From positions 40,868 through 104,867 of the forward strand of contig NZ_POUT01000013.1 of the NCBI RefSeq assembly GCF_002890915.1: 64,000 bases of DNA. The letters run 5' to 3'. Below, piece by piece: positions 23,885 through 32,112 of this stretch. The number at the start of each line of letters is the position of its first letter. The first letter of the stretch is position 1. The DNA is from Stutzerimonas stutzeri. GTDB taxonomy: Bacteria > Pseudomonadota > Gammaproteobacteria > Pseudomonadales > Pseudomonadaceae. A program made the translations under genes and the position numbers. The notes beneath the pieces were generated by a model. The model was not told where the DNA came from and did no database searches. It was given only the letters and a program-made list of their open reading frames with translations.

Positions 23885-24612
23885 ATGCCCTGGACGTCGA
23901 AGAGCTCGGCTTCGCCTACGGCGCGCGGCGCGCACTCGACGGCGTCACGTTCGGCGTCGCCGCCGGGCATTTCACCGCCCTGCTCGGCCCGAACGGCGCG
24001 GGCAAATCGACCCTGATCGCCCTGCTCACCCGCCTGTACGACCTGCAGCGCGGTAGCATTCGTGTCGCCGGCTTCAGCCTGAGCGAACGACCGCGCGAAG
24101 CGCTGCGCCGGCTTGGCGTGGTGTTCCAGCAGAGCACGCTGGATCTCGATCTGACGGTGGAGCAGAACCTGCGCTACCACGCCGCGCTGCATGGCATGCC
24201 GCGGGCGGTGGCCAGCGACCGCATCGAACTGGAGCTGCAGCGCCAGCAGCTCGGCGAGCGGCGGCGGAGCAAGGTGCGCGAGCTCAATGGCGGCCATCGG
24301 CGCCGCGTCGAGATCGCCCGCGCGCTGCTGCACAAACCAAGCCTGCTGCTGCTCGACGAAGCCAGTGCCGGGCTCGACCCGGCCAGCCGCCAGGCGCTCA
24401 ACCAGCACGTGCGCGAATTGTGTCGCGAGGAAGGCATGAGCGTGCTGTGGACCACCCACCTGCTCGACGAGGTACGCGCCGAAGACGATCTGCTGATCCT
24501 CAACCGCGGCCGGTTGGTCGCCCAGGGCCGAGCCCAGGAACTCGCGCAGGGCGACGATACGCTGGAGCAGACCTTCAGCCGCCTCACCCATGCCGCCGAG
24601 GCGATCGGATGA
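23881..24612 (+). CDS. ABC transporter ATP-binding protein (PQQ-catabolism associated)
   Basis: A 243-residue ABC ATPase. The Walker A motif is GPNGAGKST, the signature region LNGGHRRRVEIARALL is a variant with LNGGH in place of LSGGQ, and the Walker B motif is LLLLDEASAGLDP. Its His-switch is in WTTHLLDEV. Its permease is the next gene but one frame region on, at 24656. With an ABC-2 permease this forms an exporter, in P. putida called a ped ABC efflux system. The substrate is not known; removal of alcohols, aldehydes or cofactor-related molecules is possible. The start at 23881 overlaps the preceding stop. Confidence 0.88.
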   Translation: MNALDVEELGFAYGARRALDGVTFGVAAGHFTALLGPNGAGKSTLIALLTRLYDLQRGSIRVAGFSLSERPREALRRLGVVFQQSTLDLDLTVEQNLRYHAALHGMPRAVASDRIELELQRQQLGERRRSKVRELNGGHRRRVEIARALLHKPSLLLLDEASAGLDPASRQALNQHVRELCREEGMSVLWTTHLLDEVRAEDDLLILNRGRLVAQGRAQELAQGDDTLEQTFSRLTHAAEAIG

Positions 24613-24655
24613 CGCCTGTCGCCACCTTCTCCCGCCGCCATCCGGAGTACCGCCG

Positions 24656-25447
24656 ATGAGCCTTTACTGGGAATGCCTGCGCGGGATCGTGCTGCGCGAA
24701 TGGCTACGTTTCGTGCAACAGCGCTCGCGCTTCTTCAGCGCCCTGGTGCGCCCGCTGCTGTGGCTGGTGGTGTTCGCCGCCGGCTTCCGCGCCGCGCTGG
24801 GTATCGCGATCATCGAGCCGTACGACACCTACATCACCTACGAGACCTACATCGTGCCGGGCCTGGCCTGCATGATCCTGCTGTTCAACGGCATGCAGAG
24901 CTCGCTGTCGATGGTCTACGACCGCGAGATGGGCAGCATGCGCGTGTTGCTGACCAGCCCGCTGCCGCGCAGTTTCCTGCTGGCGGGCAAGCTGCTGGCC
25001 ACGGCGCTGATCTCGCTGCTGCAGGTCTATGCCTTCCTCGCCATCGCCTGGGCCTATGGCGTGCAACCGCCTCCGCTCGGCCTGCTGGCCGCCCTGCCCG
25101 CCCTGCTGCTGGTGGCGCTGCTGCTCAGTGCGCTGGGGCTGCTGCTGTCCAATGGCATTCGCCAGTTGGAGAACTTCGCCGGGGTGATGAATTTCGTCAT
25201 CTTCCCGATGTTCTTCCTGTCTTCGGCGCTGTATCCGCTGTGGAAGATGCGTGAGGCCAGCGACTGGCTGTACTGGATCTGCGCCTTCAATCCCTTCACC
25301 CACGCGGTGGAGCTGGTGCGCAACGCGCTTTACTTGCGTCTGGCACCGACCGCGCTGATGGTGTGCCTCGGCTTGACCCTCGCCTTCAGTCTGCTCGCGG
25401 TGCTCAGCTTCAATCCGCAGCACGCGGCGTTGCGTCGCTCGGCATGA
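24656..25447 (+). CDS. ABC-2 type permease (PQQ-catabolism associated)
   Basis: A 263-residue membrane protein with about six hydrophobic segments and the ABC-2 pattern. It includes the SLSMVYDREMGSMRVLLTSP coupling segment and the FNPFTHAVELVRNAL segment near the C-terminus. The start is ATG at 24656 with GGAG 8 nt before, 43 bp after the ATPase. It is expected to dimerise with two copies of the ATPase as an efflux or flippase-like complex in the inner membrane. It ends the first ABC operon; the next gene has its own upstream site. Confidence 0.88.
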   Translation: MSLYWECLRGIVLREWLRFVQQRSRFFSALVRPLLWLVVFAAGFRAALGIAIIEPYDTYITYETYIVPGLACMILLFNGMQSSLSMVYDREMGSMRVLLTSPLPRSFLLAGKLLATALISLLQVYAFLAIAWAYGVQPPPLGLLAALPALLLVALLLSALGLLLSNGIRQLENFAGVMNFVIFPMFFLSSALYPLWKMREASDWLYWICAFNPFTHAVELVRNALYLRLAPTALMVCLGLTLAFSLLAVLSFNPQHAALRRSA

Positions 25448-25451
25448 GCCA

Positions 25452-25469
25452 CTTACTACTTTGGTGCCG
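25452..25469 (+). promoter_or_regulatory. 18-bp shared site upstream of the CxxxCW-agmR operon
   Basis: CTTACTACTTTGGTGCCG begins 5 bp after the permease stop and ends 81 nt before the start at 25551. It differs at three positions from the site at 21133-21150, which lies 77 nt upstream of its gene. The nearly equal distances argue for a real activator site. This also suggests that the following two genes have their own promoter. Confidence 0.6.
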
Positions 25470-25550
25470 GTTTTCCCCTCCATCGTAGGATTTAAAAGAC
25501 GTGCCCATTGTTCTGTAATCGACCCAACGAAACGCTAAGGGATACGGACC

Positions 25551-26114
25551 ATGTTCAGGTCGCTGCTGCCATTGTTGATCGCCGCGCTGCCTGGGTTCGG
25601 CATGTCCCTGAGCGCCTCGGCCGAGGAGCAGCTCGCCCTGTTCTCTGCCGACGGCTACCGCCAGACGCAATACCGCAGCCCCACACCGGCCACGGCCGAG
25701 GGCGCCAGAACGCTGGATACAGCGGCGTTGCAGGCACTGCTGGCGGAAAACCCCGATGTGGTCCTGGTGGACGTCTACCGCAGCCAATGGCTGGCGGGGC
25801 GCTTCATCGAAAGCGAGCCCCATGCCAACCTGCCCGGCAGCGTGTGGCTCGCCAATACCGGCGATGGCACACTGCAACCCGAATGGGCGAACCATTTCAG
25901 CGAAAGCCTGGCCCGTATCACCCAGGGCAATAGCGACCGGCCGCTGGTGTTCTATTGCCGCTCCGACTGCTGGCTGGGCTGGAATGCCACCAGGCGCGCT
26001 CACGCGCTGGGCTATACGAAGCTGTACTGGTACCGTGACGGCGTGGACGGCTGGGAGCAGGCCGGTCTGCCGCTACACCCCGCGACCCCGGAGCCCTTGC
26101 GTAGCACCGAATGA
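25551..26114 (+). CDS. Exported rhodanese-like protein with Cys-x3-Cys-Trp motif
   Basis: A 187-residue protein with a signal peptide of about 24 residues and a rhodanese-like fold (VVLVDVYRSQWLAGRFI and LVFYCRSDCWLGWNATRRA). Cys136 lies in the rhodanese active-site position; Cys140 and Trp141 complete the motif of PQQ-dependent catabolism-associated CXXCW proteins. Rhodaneses move sulfane sulfur or do related thiol chemistry. In the periplasm near a SoxYZ-like carrier this suggests a sulfur or thiol-bound relay, which is inference. The start is ATG at 25551 with AAGGGA. The gene is 39 bp before agmR, probably in one operon. Confidence 0.83.
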   Translation: MFRSLLPLLIAALPGFGMSLSASAEEQLALFSADGYRQTQYRSPTPATAEGARTLDTAALQALLAENPDVVLVDVYRSQWLAGRFIESEPHANLPGSVWLANTGDGTLQPEWANHFSESLARITQGNSDRPLVFYCRSDCWLGWNATRRAHALGYTKLYWYRDGVDGWEQAGLPLHPATPEPLRSTE

Positions 26115-26153
26115 ACATGCCCCACCATAATCACAACAAAGAGGTGACCGGCC

Positions 26154-26819
26154 TTGTACAAGATTCTCATTGCCGACGACCATCCGCTGTTTCGCGAAGC
26201 CATCCATAACGTCATCCGCGACGGCTTCCCCGACAGCGAAATCCTGGAAACCGCCGACCTCGAAAGCGCGCTGGCACTGACGCTCGAGCACGACGACCTC
26301 GATCTGGTCCTGCTCGACCTCAACATGCCCGGCATGCACGGGCTGAACGGGTTGATCAACCTGCGCAACGAGGCCCCGACGATTCCCGTGGTGATCGTCT
26401 CGGCCGAGCAGGACAAGCAGATCGTGCTGCAGGCGATCACCTACGGCGCGGTCGGTTTCATCACCAAATCCTCGCCGCGGGCGCAGATGACCGAGGCCAT
26501 CGAGCAGATTCTCAACGGCAACGTCTACCTGCCCTCGGACATTATCCGCAGCCAGAAGAGCGCCAGCCGCCATGCGCATCACAACGAGCCGTCGATCCCG
26601 CCGGAACTGTTGCAGGCGCTGACCCGCAAGCAGCTGCTGGTGCTCGAACGCATGACCAAGGGCGAATCCAACAAGCAGATCGCCTACAACCTCGACATCG
26701 CCGAGACCACGGTCAAGGCCCATGTCTCGGCGATCCTGCGCAAGCTCAACGTGCACAACCGGGTACAGGCGATTCTCTCGGCCGGCGACATCGACTTCAC
26801 CGCCTATCTGCGTCGCTGA
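26154..26819 (+). CDS. agmR: LuxR/NarL-family response regulator AgmR (ErbR/PedR1-type)
   Basis: A 221-residue regulator with a receiver domain (Asp55 in LVLLDLNMPG) and a C-terminal LuxR helix-turn-helix (LTRKQLLVLERMTKGESNKQ, then TTVKAHV). From memory it is nearly the same as P. aeruginosa ErbR/AgmR and P. putida PedR1, which control PQQ alcohol oxidation and related genes. The start is a TTG at 26154 with a well-spaced GAGGTGA; no ATG lies near. No kinase lies beside it, so it is an orphan in this window. It is convergent with cysG, 31 bp away. Confidence 0.92.
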   Translation: MYKILIADDHPLFREAIHNVIRDGFPDSEILETADLESALALTLEHDDLDLVLLDLNMPGMHGLNGLINLRNEAPTIPVVIVSAEQDKQIVLQAITYGAVGFITKSSPRAQMTEAIEQILNGNVYLPSDIIRSQKSASRHAHHNEPSIPPELLQALTRKQLLVLERMTKGESNKQIAYNLDIAETTVKAHVSAILRKLNVHNRVQAILSAGDIDFTAYLRR

Positions 26820-26850
26820 AACACCCCTGAAGTGCGGCTGCGGAGCCGGG

Positions 26851-28245
26851 CTAGTCGCTCGTCCGGCTCCCCTCGAACCAGGCCAGCTTCTCGCGCAGCT
26901 GTACCACCTCGCCGACGATCAGCAACGTCGGCGCCTGCACGTTTTCCCGCGTAACGAGTTCAGCAAGTGTGTCCAGGGTGCCGGTGAAGACCCGCTGGCT
27001 GCTGGTGGTGCCCTGCTGCACCAGCGCAGCGGGCGTTTCCGCCGCTCGGCCATGGGCGATCAGCTGCCGGCAGATCACCGGCAGCCCCACCAGGCCCATG
27101 TAGAACACCAGCGTCTGCCCCGGCGCCGCCAGTTCCGCCCATGGCAGGTCGCAACTGCCGTCCTTGAGATGGCCGGTAACGAAGCGCACCGACTGGGCGT
27201 GGTCGCGATGGGTCAGCGGGATGCCGGCATAGGCCGCGCAACCGCTGGCGGCGGTGATGCCGGGCACCACCTGGAACGGCACGCCATGGGCGGCCAGTTC
27301 CTCGATCTCCTCGCCGCCACGGCCGAAGATGAACGGGTCGCCGCCCTTCAGGCGCAGCACGCGCTTGCCCTGCCGGGCCAGCGCGACCAGCTTCTGGTTG
27401 ATCTGCTCCTGCGGCACGGCATGCGCCGAGCGCTGCTTGCCGACATAGATGCGATCCGCATCGCGCCGGCAGAGGTCGATGATCGCCGGGGCGACCAGCC
27501 GGTCGTAGAGCACCACGTCGGCCTGCTGCATCAGCCGCAAGGCGCGGAACGTCAGCAGGTCCGGGTCGCCCGGGCCGGCGCCCACCAGATAGACCTCGCC
27601 CAGCGCCCTCGGCGCGGCACCGGCCAGCTTCGCCGTCAGCAGGCGTTCGGCCTCGGCCACGCGCCCGGCCAGCGCCTGTTCGGCGATGGGGCCCTGGAAG
27701 GTTTCCTCCCAGAACACCCGGCGCTGCTGGACGTTGGAAAACGCCGCCTTGACCTGCGCCCGAAACTGCTTCGCCAGCCCGGCCAGCTGCCCATAGGCCG
27801 CGGGAATCCAGGTTTCGATGCGCGCCCGGATCAACCGCGCCAGCACCGGCGCATCGCCGCCGCTGGAGACGGCGATCACCAGCGGCGAACGATCGACGAT
27901 GGCCGGGAAGATCACGCTGCACAGCTGCGGCGAGTCGACCACGTTCACCGGTATGCCGAGTGCGTGGGCATCTTGCGACACCGAGGCGTTCAGCGGCTCG
28001 TCGTCGGTGGCGGCGATGGCCAGCACGCAGCCTGGCAGGTCCCGCTGGTCATAACCGCGATCGAGACACTCCCCGCCGCCCTGCGCCACCAGTTCGGCCA
28101 GCTGGGCCTCGATGCTCGGCGCCACCACCCGTAGCCGGGCGCCGGCCTCGTTCAGCAGGCGGGCCTTGCGCAGGGCGACCTCGCCGCCCCCGACGATCAG
28201 CACCGTGCGGCCCTTGAGGTTGTGGAACAGCGGGAGGTATTCCAT
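26851..28245 (-). CDS. cysG: Siroheme synthase CysG (multifunctional)
   Basis: A 464-residue fused enzyme. The N-terminal part (about 1-150) is the precorrin-2 dehydrogenase/sirohydrochlorin ferrochelatase, with VLIVGGGEVALRKARLL as NAD-binding motif. The C-terminal part (about 215-460) is the uroporphyrinogen-III methyltransferase, with VYLVGAGPGDPDLLTFRALR and LRLKGGDPFIFGRGGEE. It makes siroheme for sulfite and nitrite reductases from uroporphyrinogen III. The start is ATG at 28245 after AGGA. It is the last gene of the minus-strand run led by ftsK, 111 bp after serS. Confidence 0.95.
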   Translation of the reverse strand: MEYLPLFHNLKGRTVLIVGGGEVALRKARLLNEAGARLRVVAPSIEAQLAELVAQGGGECLDRGYDQRDLPGCVLAIAATDDEPLNASVSQDAHALGIPVNVVDSPQLCSVIFPAIVDRSPLVIAVSSGGDAPVLARLIRARIETWIPAAYGQLAGLAKQFRAQVKAAFSNVQQRRVFWEETFQGPIAEQALAGRVAEAERLLTAKLAGAAPRALGEVYLVGAGPGDPDLLTFRALRLMQQADVVLYDRLVAPAIIDLCRRDADRIYVGKQRSAHAVPQEQINQKLVALARQGKRVLRLKGGDPFIFGRGGEEIEELAAHGVPFQVVPGITAASGCAAYAGIPLTHRDHAQSVRFVTGHLKDGSCDLPWAELAAPGQTLVFYMGLVGLPVICRQLIAHGRAAETPAALVQQGTTSSQRVFTGTLDTLAELVTRENVQAPTLLIVGEVVQLREKLAWFEGSRTSD

Positions 28246-28356
28246 GGGCGAATCCTGGAAGTCGTTGAAGATACGGGCATCACAGCCGTTACGGCGGTGA
28301 TGCCCCTTGTCGAAGATCAAGGATCCCTGATCGACCGTCAGCCCCGCGCCGCGGAC

Positions 28357-29637
<1,281 letters not shown>

Positions 29638-29709
29638 GGTCGGTCTCGTCTATGAAAGCTTGGATGATGAGCGAAGAGGGAGCAAAGTTTACTGTGAACC
29701 GGCGAGCGT

Positions 29710-30084
29710 TCATAACCTGGCGAGCGCCAGCCCGGCCCAGGCCGCCAGCAGGCCGCCGAACACACTGATGCCGACGTAGGCGAAGGCGATCGCCAGTTGG
29801 CCGCTTTCCAGCAGCCGGAGCGCATCCAGCGAGAAACTGGAGAAGGTCGTCAGTGCCCCGAGAAAGCCGATGATCAGTGCACCGCGCAGCTCCGGGGAAA
29901 CATCCGGCCGAGTGAGAAACGTCGCGTAGAGATAGCCGATCAGCAGGCAGCCGAGCAGGTTCACCGCCAGCGTGGCCAGGTAGAAATGGCGTGGCCACTG
30001 CGTGCCGACCCAGTTGGCGGCGGCGAAGCGCAGCAGCGTACCGATCACGCCGCCACAGGCGACGGCAAAGGCCATGCGGATCAT
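29710..30084 (-). CDS. crcB: Fluoride ion channel CrcB/FluC
   Basis: A 124-residue protein with four hydrophobic helices. It has the family motifs GGVIGTLLRF, the NLLGCLLIGY segment with the pore Asn, and GALTTFSSFSLD with the Phe-box region. FluC works as a dual-topology dimer that lets fluoride leave the cell. The start is ATG at 30084 with GGAG; it overlaps the rarA stop in an ATGA. No fluoride riboswitch can be expected directly upstream, because rarA coding sequence occupies that place. Confidence 0.93.
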   Translation of the reverse strand: MIRMAFAVACGGVIGTLLRFAAANWVGTQWPRHFYLATLAVNLLGCLLIGYLYATFLTRPDVSPELRGALIIGFLGALTTFSSFSLDALRLLESGQLAIAFAYVGISVFGGLLAAWAGLALARL

Positions 30085-31406
30085 CCCTTTCTCCGTTGTA
30101 TCGGGCTTTCGCGGTCGAGCCGCGCCAGGTGTTCGAGTTTGTCGCGAATCTTGCTTTCCAGCCCACGTGGCACCGGCTGGTAATACCGCCGTGGCGTCAT
30201 GGCTTCGGGGAAATAGTCCTCGCCGGCCGCATAGGCATCCGGCTCGTCATGGGCATAGCGGTATTCGTTGCCATAACCGAGTTCCTTCATCAGCTTGGTC
30301 GGCGCATTGCGCAGATGCAGCGGCACCTCCTGCGAACCGTTCTCGGCGGCATCGCGCATGGCTGCCTTGAAGGCGGTGTAGACCGCGTTGCTCTTCGGCG
30401 CGCAGGCCAGGTAGACGATGGCCTGCGCCACCGCCAACTCCCCTTCCGGGCTGCCCAGGCGTTCCTGCACGTCCCAGGCATTCAGGCACAGTGGCAAGGC
30501 GCGCGGATCGGCATTGCCGATATCCTCGCTAGCCATGCGCACCACGCGGCGGGCGATGTACAGCGGGTCGCAGCCGCCATCGAGCATGCGTGCGTACCAG
30601 TACAGCGCCGCATCGGGATTGGAGCCGCGCACCGACTTGTGCAACGCGGAGATCTGGTCGTAGAACGCCTCGCCGCCCTTGTCGAAGCGCCGGCGGCTGT
30701 CGCCGAGCAGGTCCTGCAGCAACTCGGTGCTGATGGTGCCGCCCTCCTCGGCCAGGTCGGAGGCGTTCTCCAGCAGGTTGAGCAGCCGCCGGCCATCACC
30801 GTCGGCCGCCGCCAGCAGCATCTGGAAGCTCTCCTCCGGCAGTTCGAGGTGCAGATCGCCAAGACCCTTCGGTTCGTTCAGCGCCCGCCCGACCAGCTTG
30901 CGCAGCGCCGCCTCGTCCAGGCTTTTCAGCACATAGACGCGCGCCCGCGAGAGCAGTGCGTTGTTCAGCTCGAACGAGGGATTCTCGGTGGTGGCGCCGA
31001 TGAAGATCAGCGTGCCGTCTTCCACATACGGCAGGAAGGCATCCTGCTGAGACTTGTTGAAGCGATGCACCTCGTCGACGAACAGAATGGTGCGGCGCCC
31101 GTACTGGGCCGCCTGCTGCTTGGCGATCTCCACCGCCTGGCGGATCTCCTTGACCCCGGCGAGCACCGCAGAAACCGTCTCGAAGTGCGCGTCGGAGACC
31201 TTGGCCAGCAGCCGCGCCAGGGTGGTCTTGCCGACCCCGGGCGGGCCCCAGAACACCATCGAATGCAGCGCGCCCTGTTCCAGCGCCTCGCGCAGCGGTT
31301 TGCCACGGGCAAGCAGGTGCTCCTGCCCGACGTACTCGTCGAGGCTGGCGGGGCGCAGCCGCGCGGCGAGCGGCTGGGCGACAGGTTCGCGGCTGAACAG
31401 GTCCAT
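30081..31406 (-). CDS. rarA: Replication-associated recombination protein A (MgsA/WRNIP1 family AAA+ ATPase)
   Basis: A 441-residue AAA+ protein. Walker A is GPPGVGKT at residues 54-61, Walker B is ILFVDEVHRF, and the sensor 1 region is IGATTENPSFELN. The C-terminal MgsA helical tetramer domain follows (about residues 260-440). It acts at stalled replication forks with RecA and SSB. The gene lies between lolA and crcB on minus, 62 bp after lolA, and its stop overlaps crcB. The order lolA-rarA-serS is common in Pseudomonas. Confidence 0.95.
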   Translation of the reverse strand: MDLFSREPVAQPLAARLRPASLDEYVGQEHLLARGKPLREALEQGALHSMVFWGPPGVGKTTLARLLAKVSDAHFETVSAVLAGVKEIRQAVEIAKQQAAQYGRRTILFVDEVHRFNKSQQDAFLPYVEDGTLIFIGATTENPSFELNNALLSRARVYVLKSLDEAALRKLVGRALNEPKGLGDLHLELPEESFQMLLAAADGDGRRLLNLLENASDLAEEGGTISTELLQDLLGDSRRRFDKGGEAFYDQISALHKSVRGSNPDAALYWYARMLDGGCDPLYIARRVVRMASEDIGNADPRALPLCLNAWDVQERLGSPEGELAVAQAIVYLACAPKSNAVYTAFKAAMRDAAENGSQEVPLHLRNAPTKLMKELGYGNEYRYAHDEPDAYAAGEDYFPEAMTPRRYYQPVPRGLESKIRDKLEHLARLDRESPIQRRKG

Positions 31407-31468
31407 CGCGGACGATTACCTCTGCTGCCGAGGCCCGTGCGTGCGGGCCTCTCGGAACGGATGCCGGG

Positions 31469-32095
31469 TCATTCGGCGATGACGTCGGCGCCCTCGGGGA
31501 TCTTGAAGGTGAACAGGTCGGCCTTCAGCGGCTGGTTCATCTTCACGCCCATGAACAGGATGTTGGTGCGCTGGCCGACACTGTCGATCAGTTGCATGTC
31601 GTTGATCACCCCGCCCCGGAAGGACAGCCGCAGGTTGTCGAACAGCGTGTCCTTGGCCTTGGGTTTCAGGGTGAAATCGACGACGTCGCCGGCTTCCTTG
31701 TGCGACACCTCGAAGTTCTCGCTGATGCTGGAGACATCGCCGGAGAGCAGCAGCGCCGGTGTATGGGTCAGGCGCTGGTCGAGCTGCTGGATGGTGACCT
31801 GCTCCAGGTCCGGGTCGTACAGCCAGACCTGCTTGCCATCGGACACCAGCAGCTGCTCCATCGGCGCATCGGTGTGCCAGCGGAACTGGCCGGGGCGCTT
31901 GAGCGCCAGCTCGCCGGAGGTTTCCTGCAGCTGGGTACCGCTGCCATCGAGCGAAAGCTGGGAAAAGCGCCCGGTCAGGGTTTCGGCCTGGTTGAGCAGG
32001 CCGGTCAGGCGTTGGGTGGACGCGGCCTGATCGGCCTGGGCCGGGACCAGGGCGAACATCAGGACAGATGCACACAGCAGGCGGATCAATTGCAT
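31469..32095 (-). CDS. lolA: Outer-membrane lipoprotein carrier protein LolA
   Basis: A 208-residue periplasmic chaperone with a signal peptide ending in AQA (about residue 21). It has the LolA fold (TGRFSQLSLDGSGTQLQETSG, then GQFRWHTDAPMEQLLVSDGK). It shuttles lipoproteins from LolCDE to LolB. The start is ATG at 32095 behind GAGGG; a longer frame would put extra polar residues before the signal. It lies 17 bp after ftsK and 62 bp before rarA, in one unit. Confidence 0.95.
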   Translation of the reverse strand: MQLIRLLCASVLMFALVPAQADQAASTQRLTGLLNQAETLTGRFSQLSLDGSGTQLQETSGELALKRPGQFRWHTDAPMEQLLVSDGKQVWLYDPDLEQVTIQQLDQRLTHTPALLLSGDVSSISENFEVSHKEAGDVVDFTLKPKAKDTLFDNLRLSFRGGVINDMQLIDSVGQRTNILFMGVKMNQPLKADLFTFKIPEGADVIAE

Positions 32096-32112
32096 GAAGC
32101 CCTCGAAGCGAT

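Noticed and set aside
30085..30160. Fluoride riboswitch before crcB
   Set aside because: The region is inside the rarA coding sequence and crcB overlaps the rarA stop codon, so there is no room for a leader.
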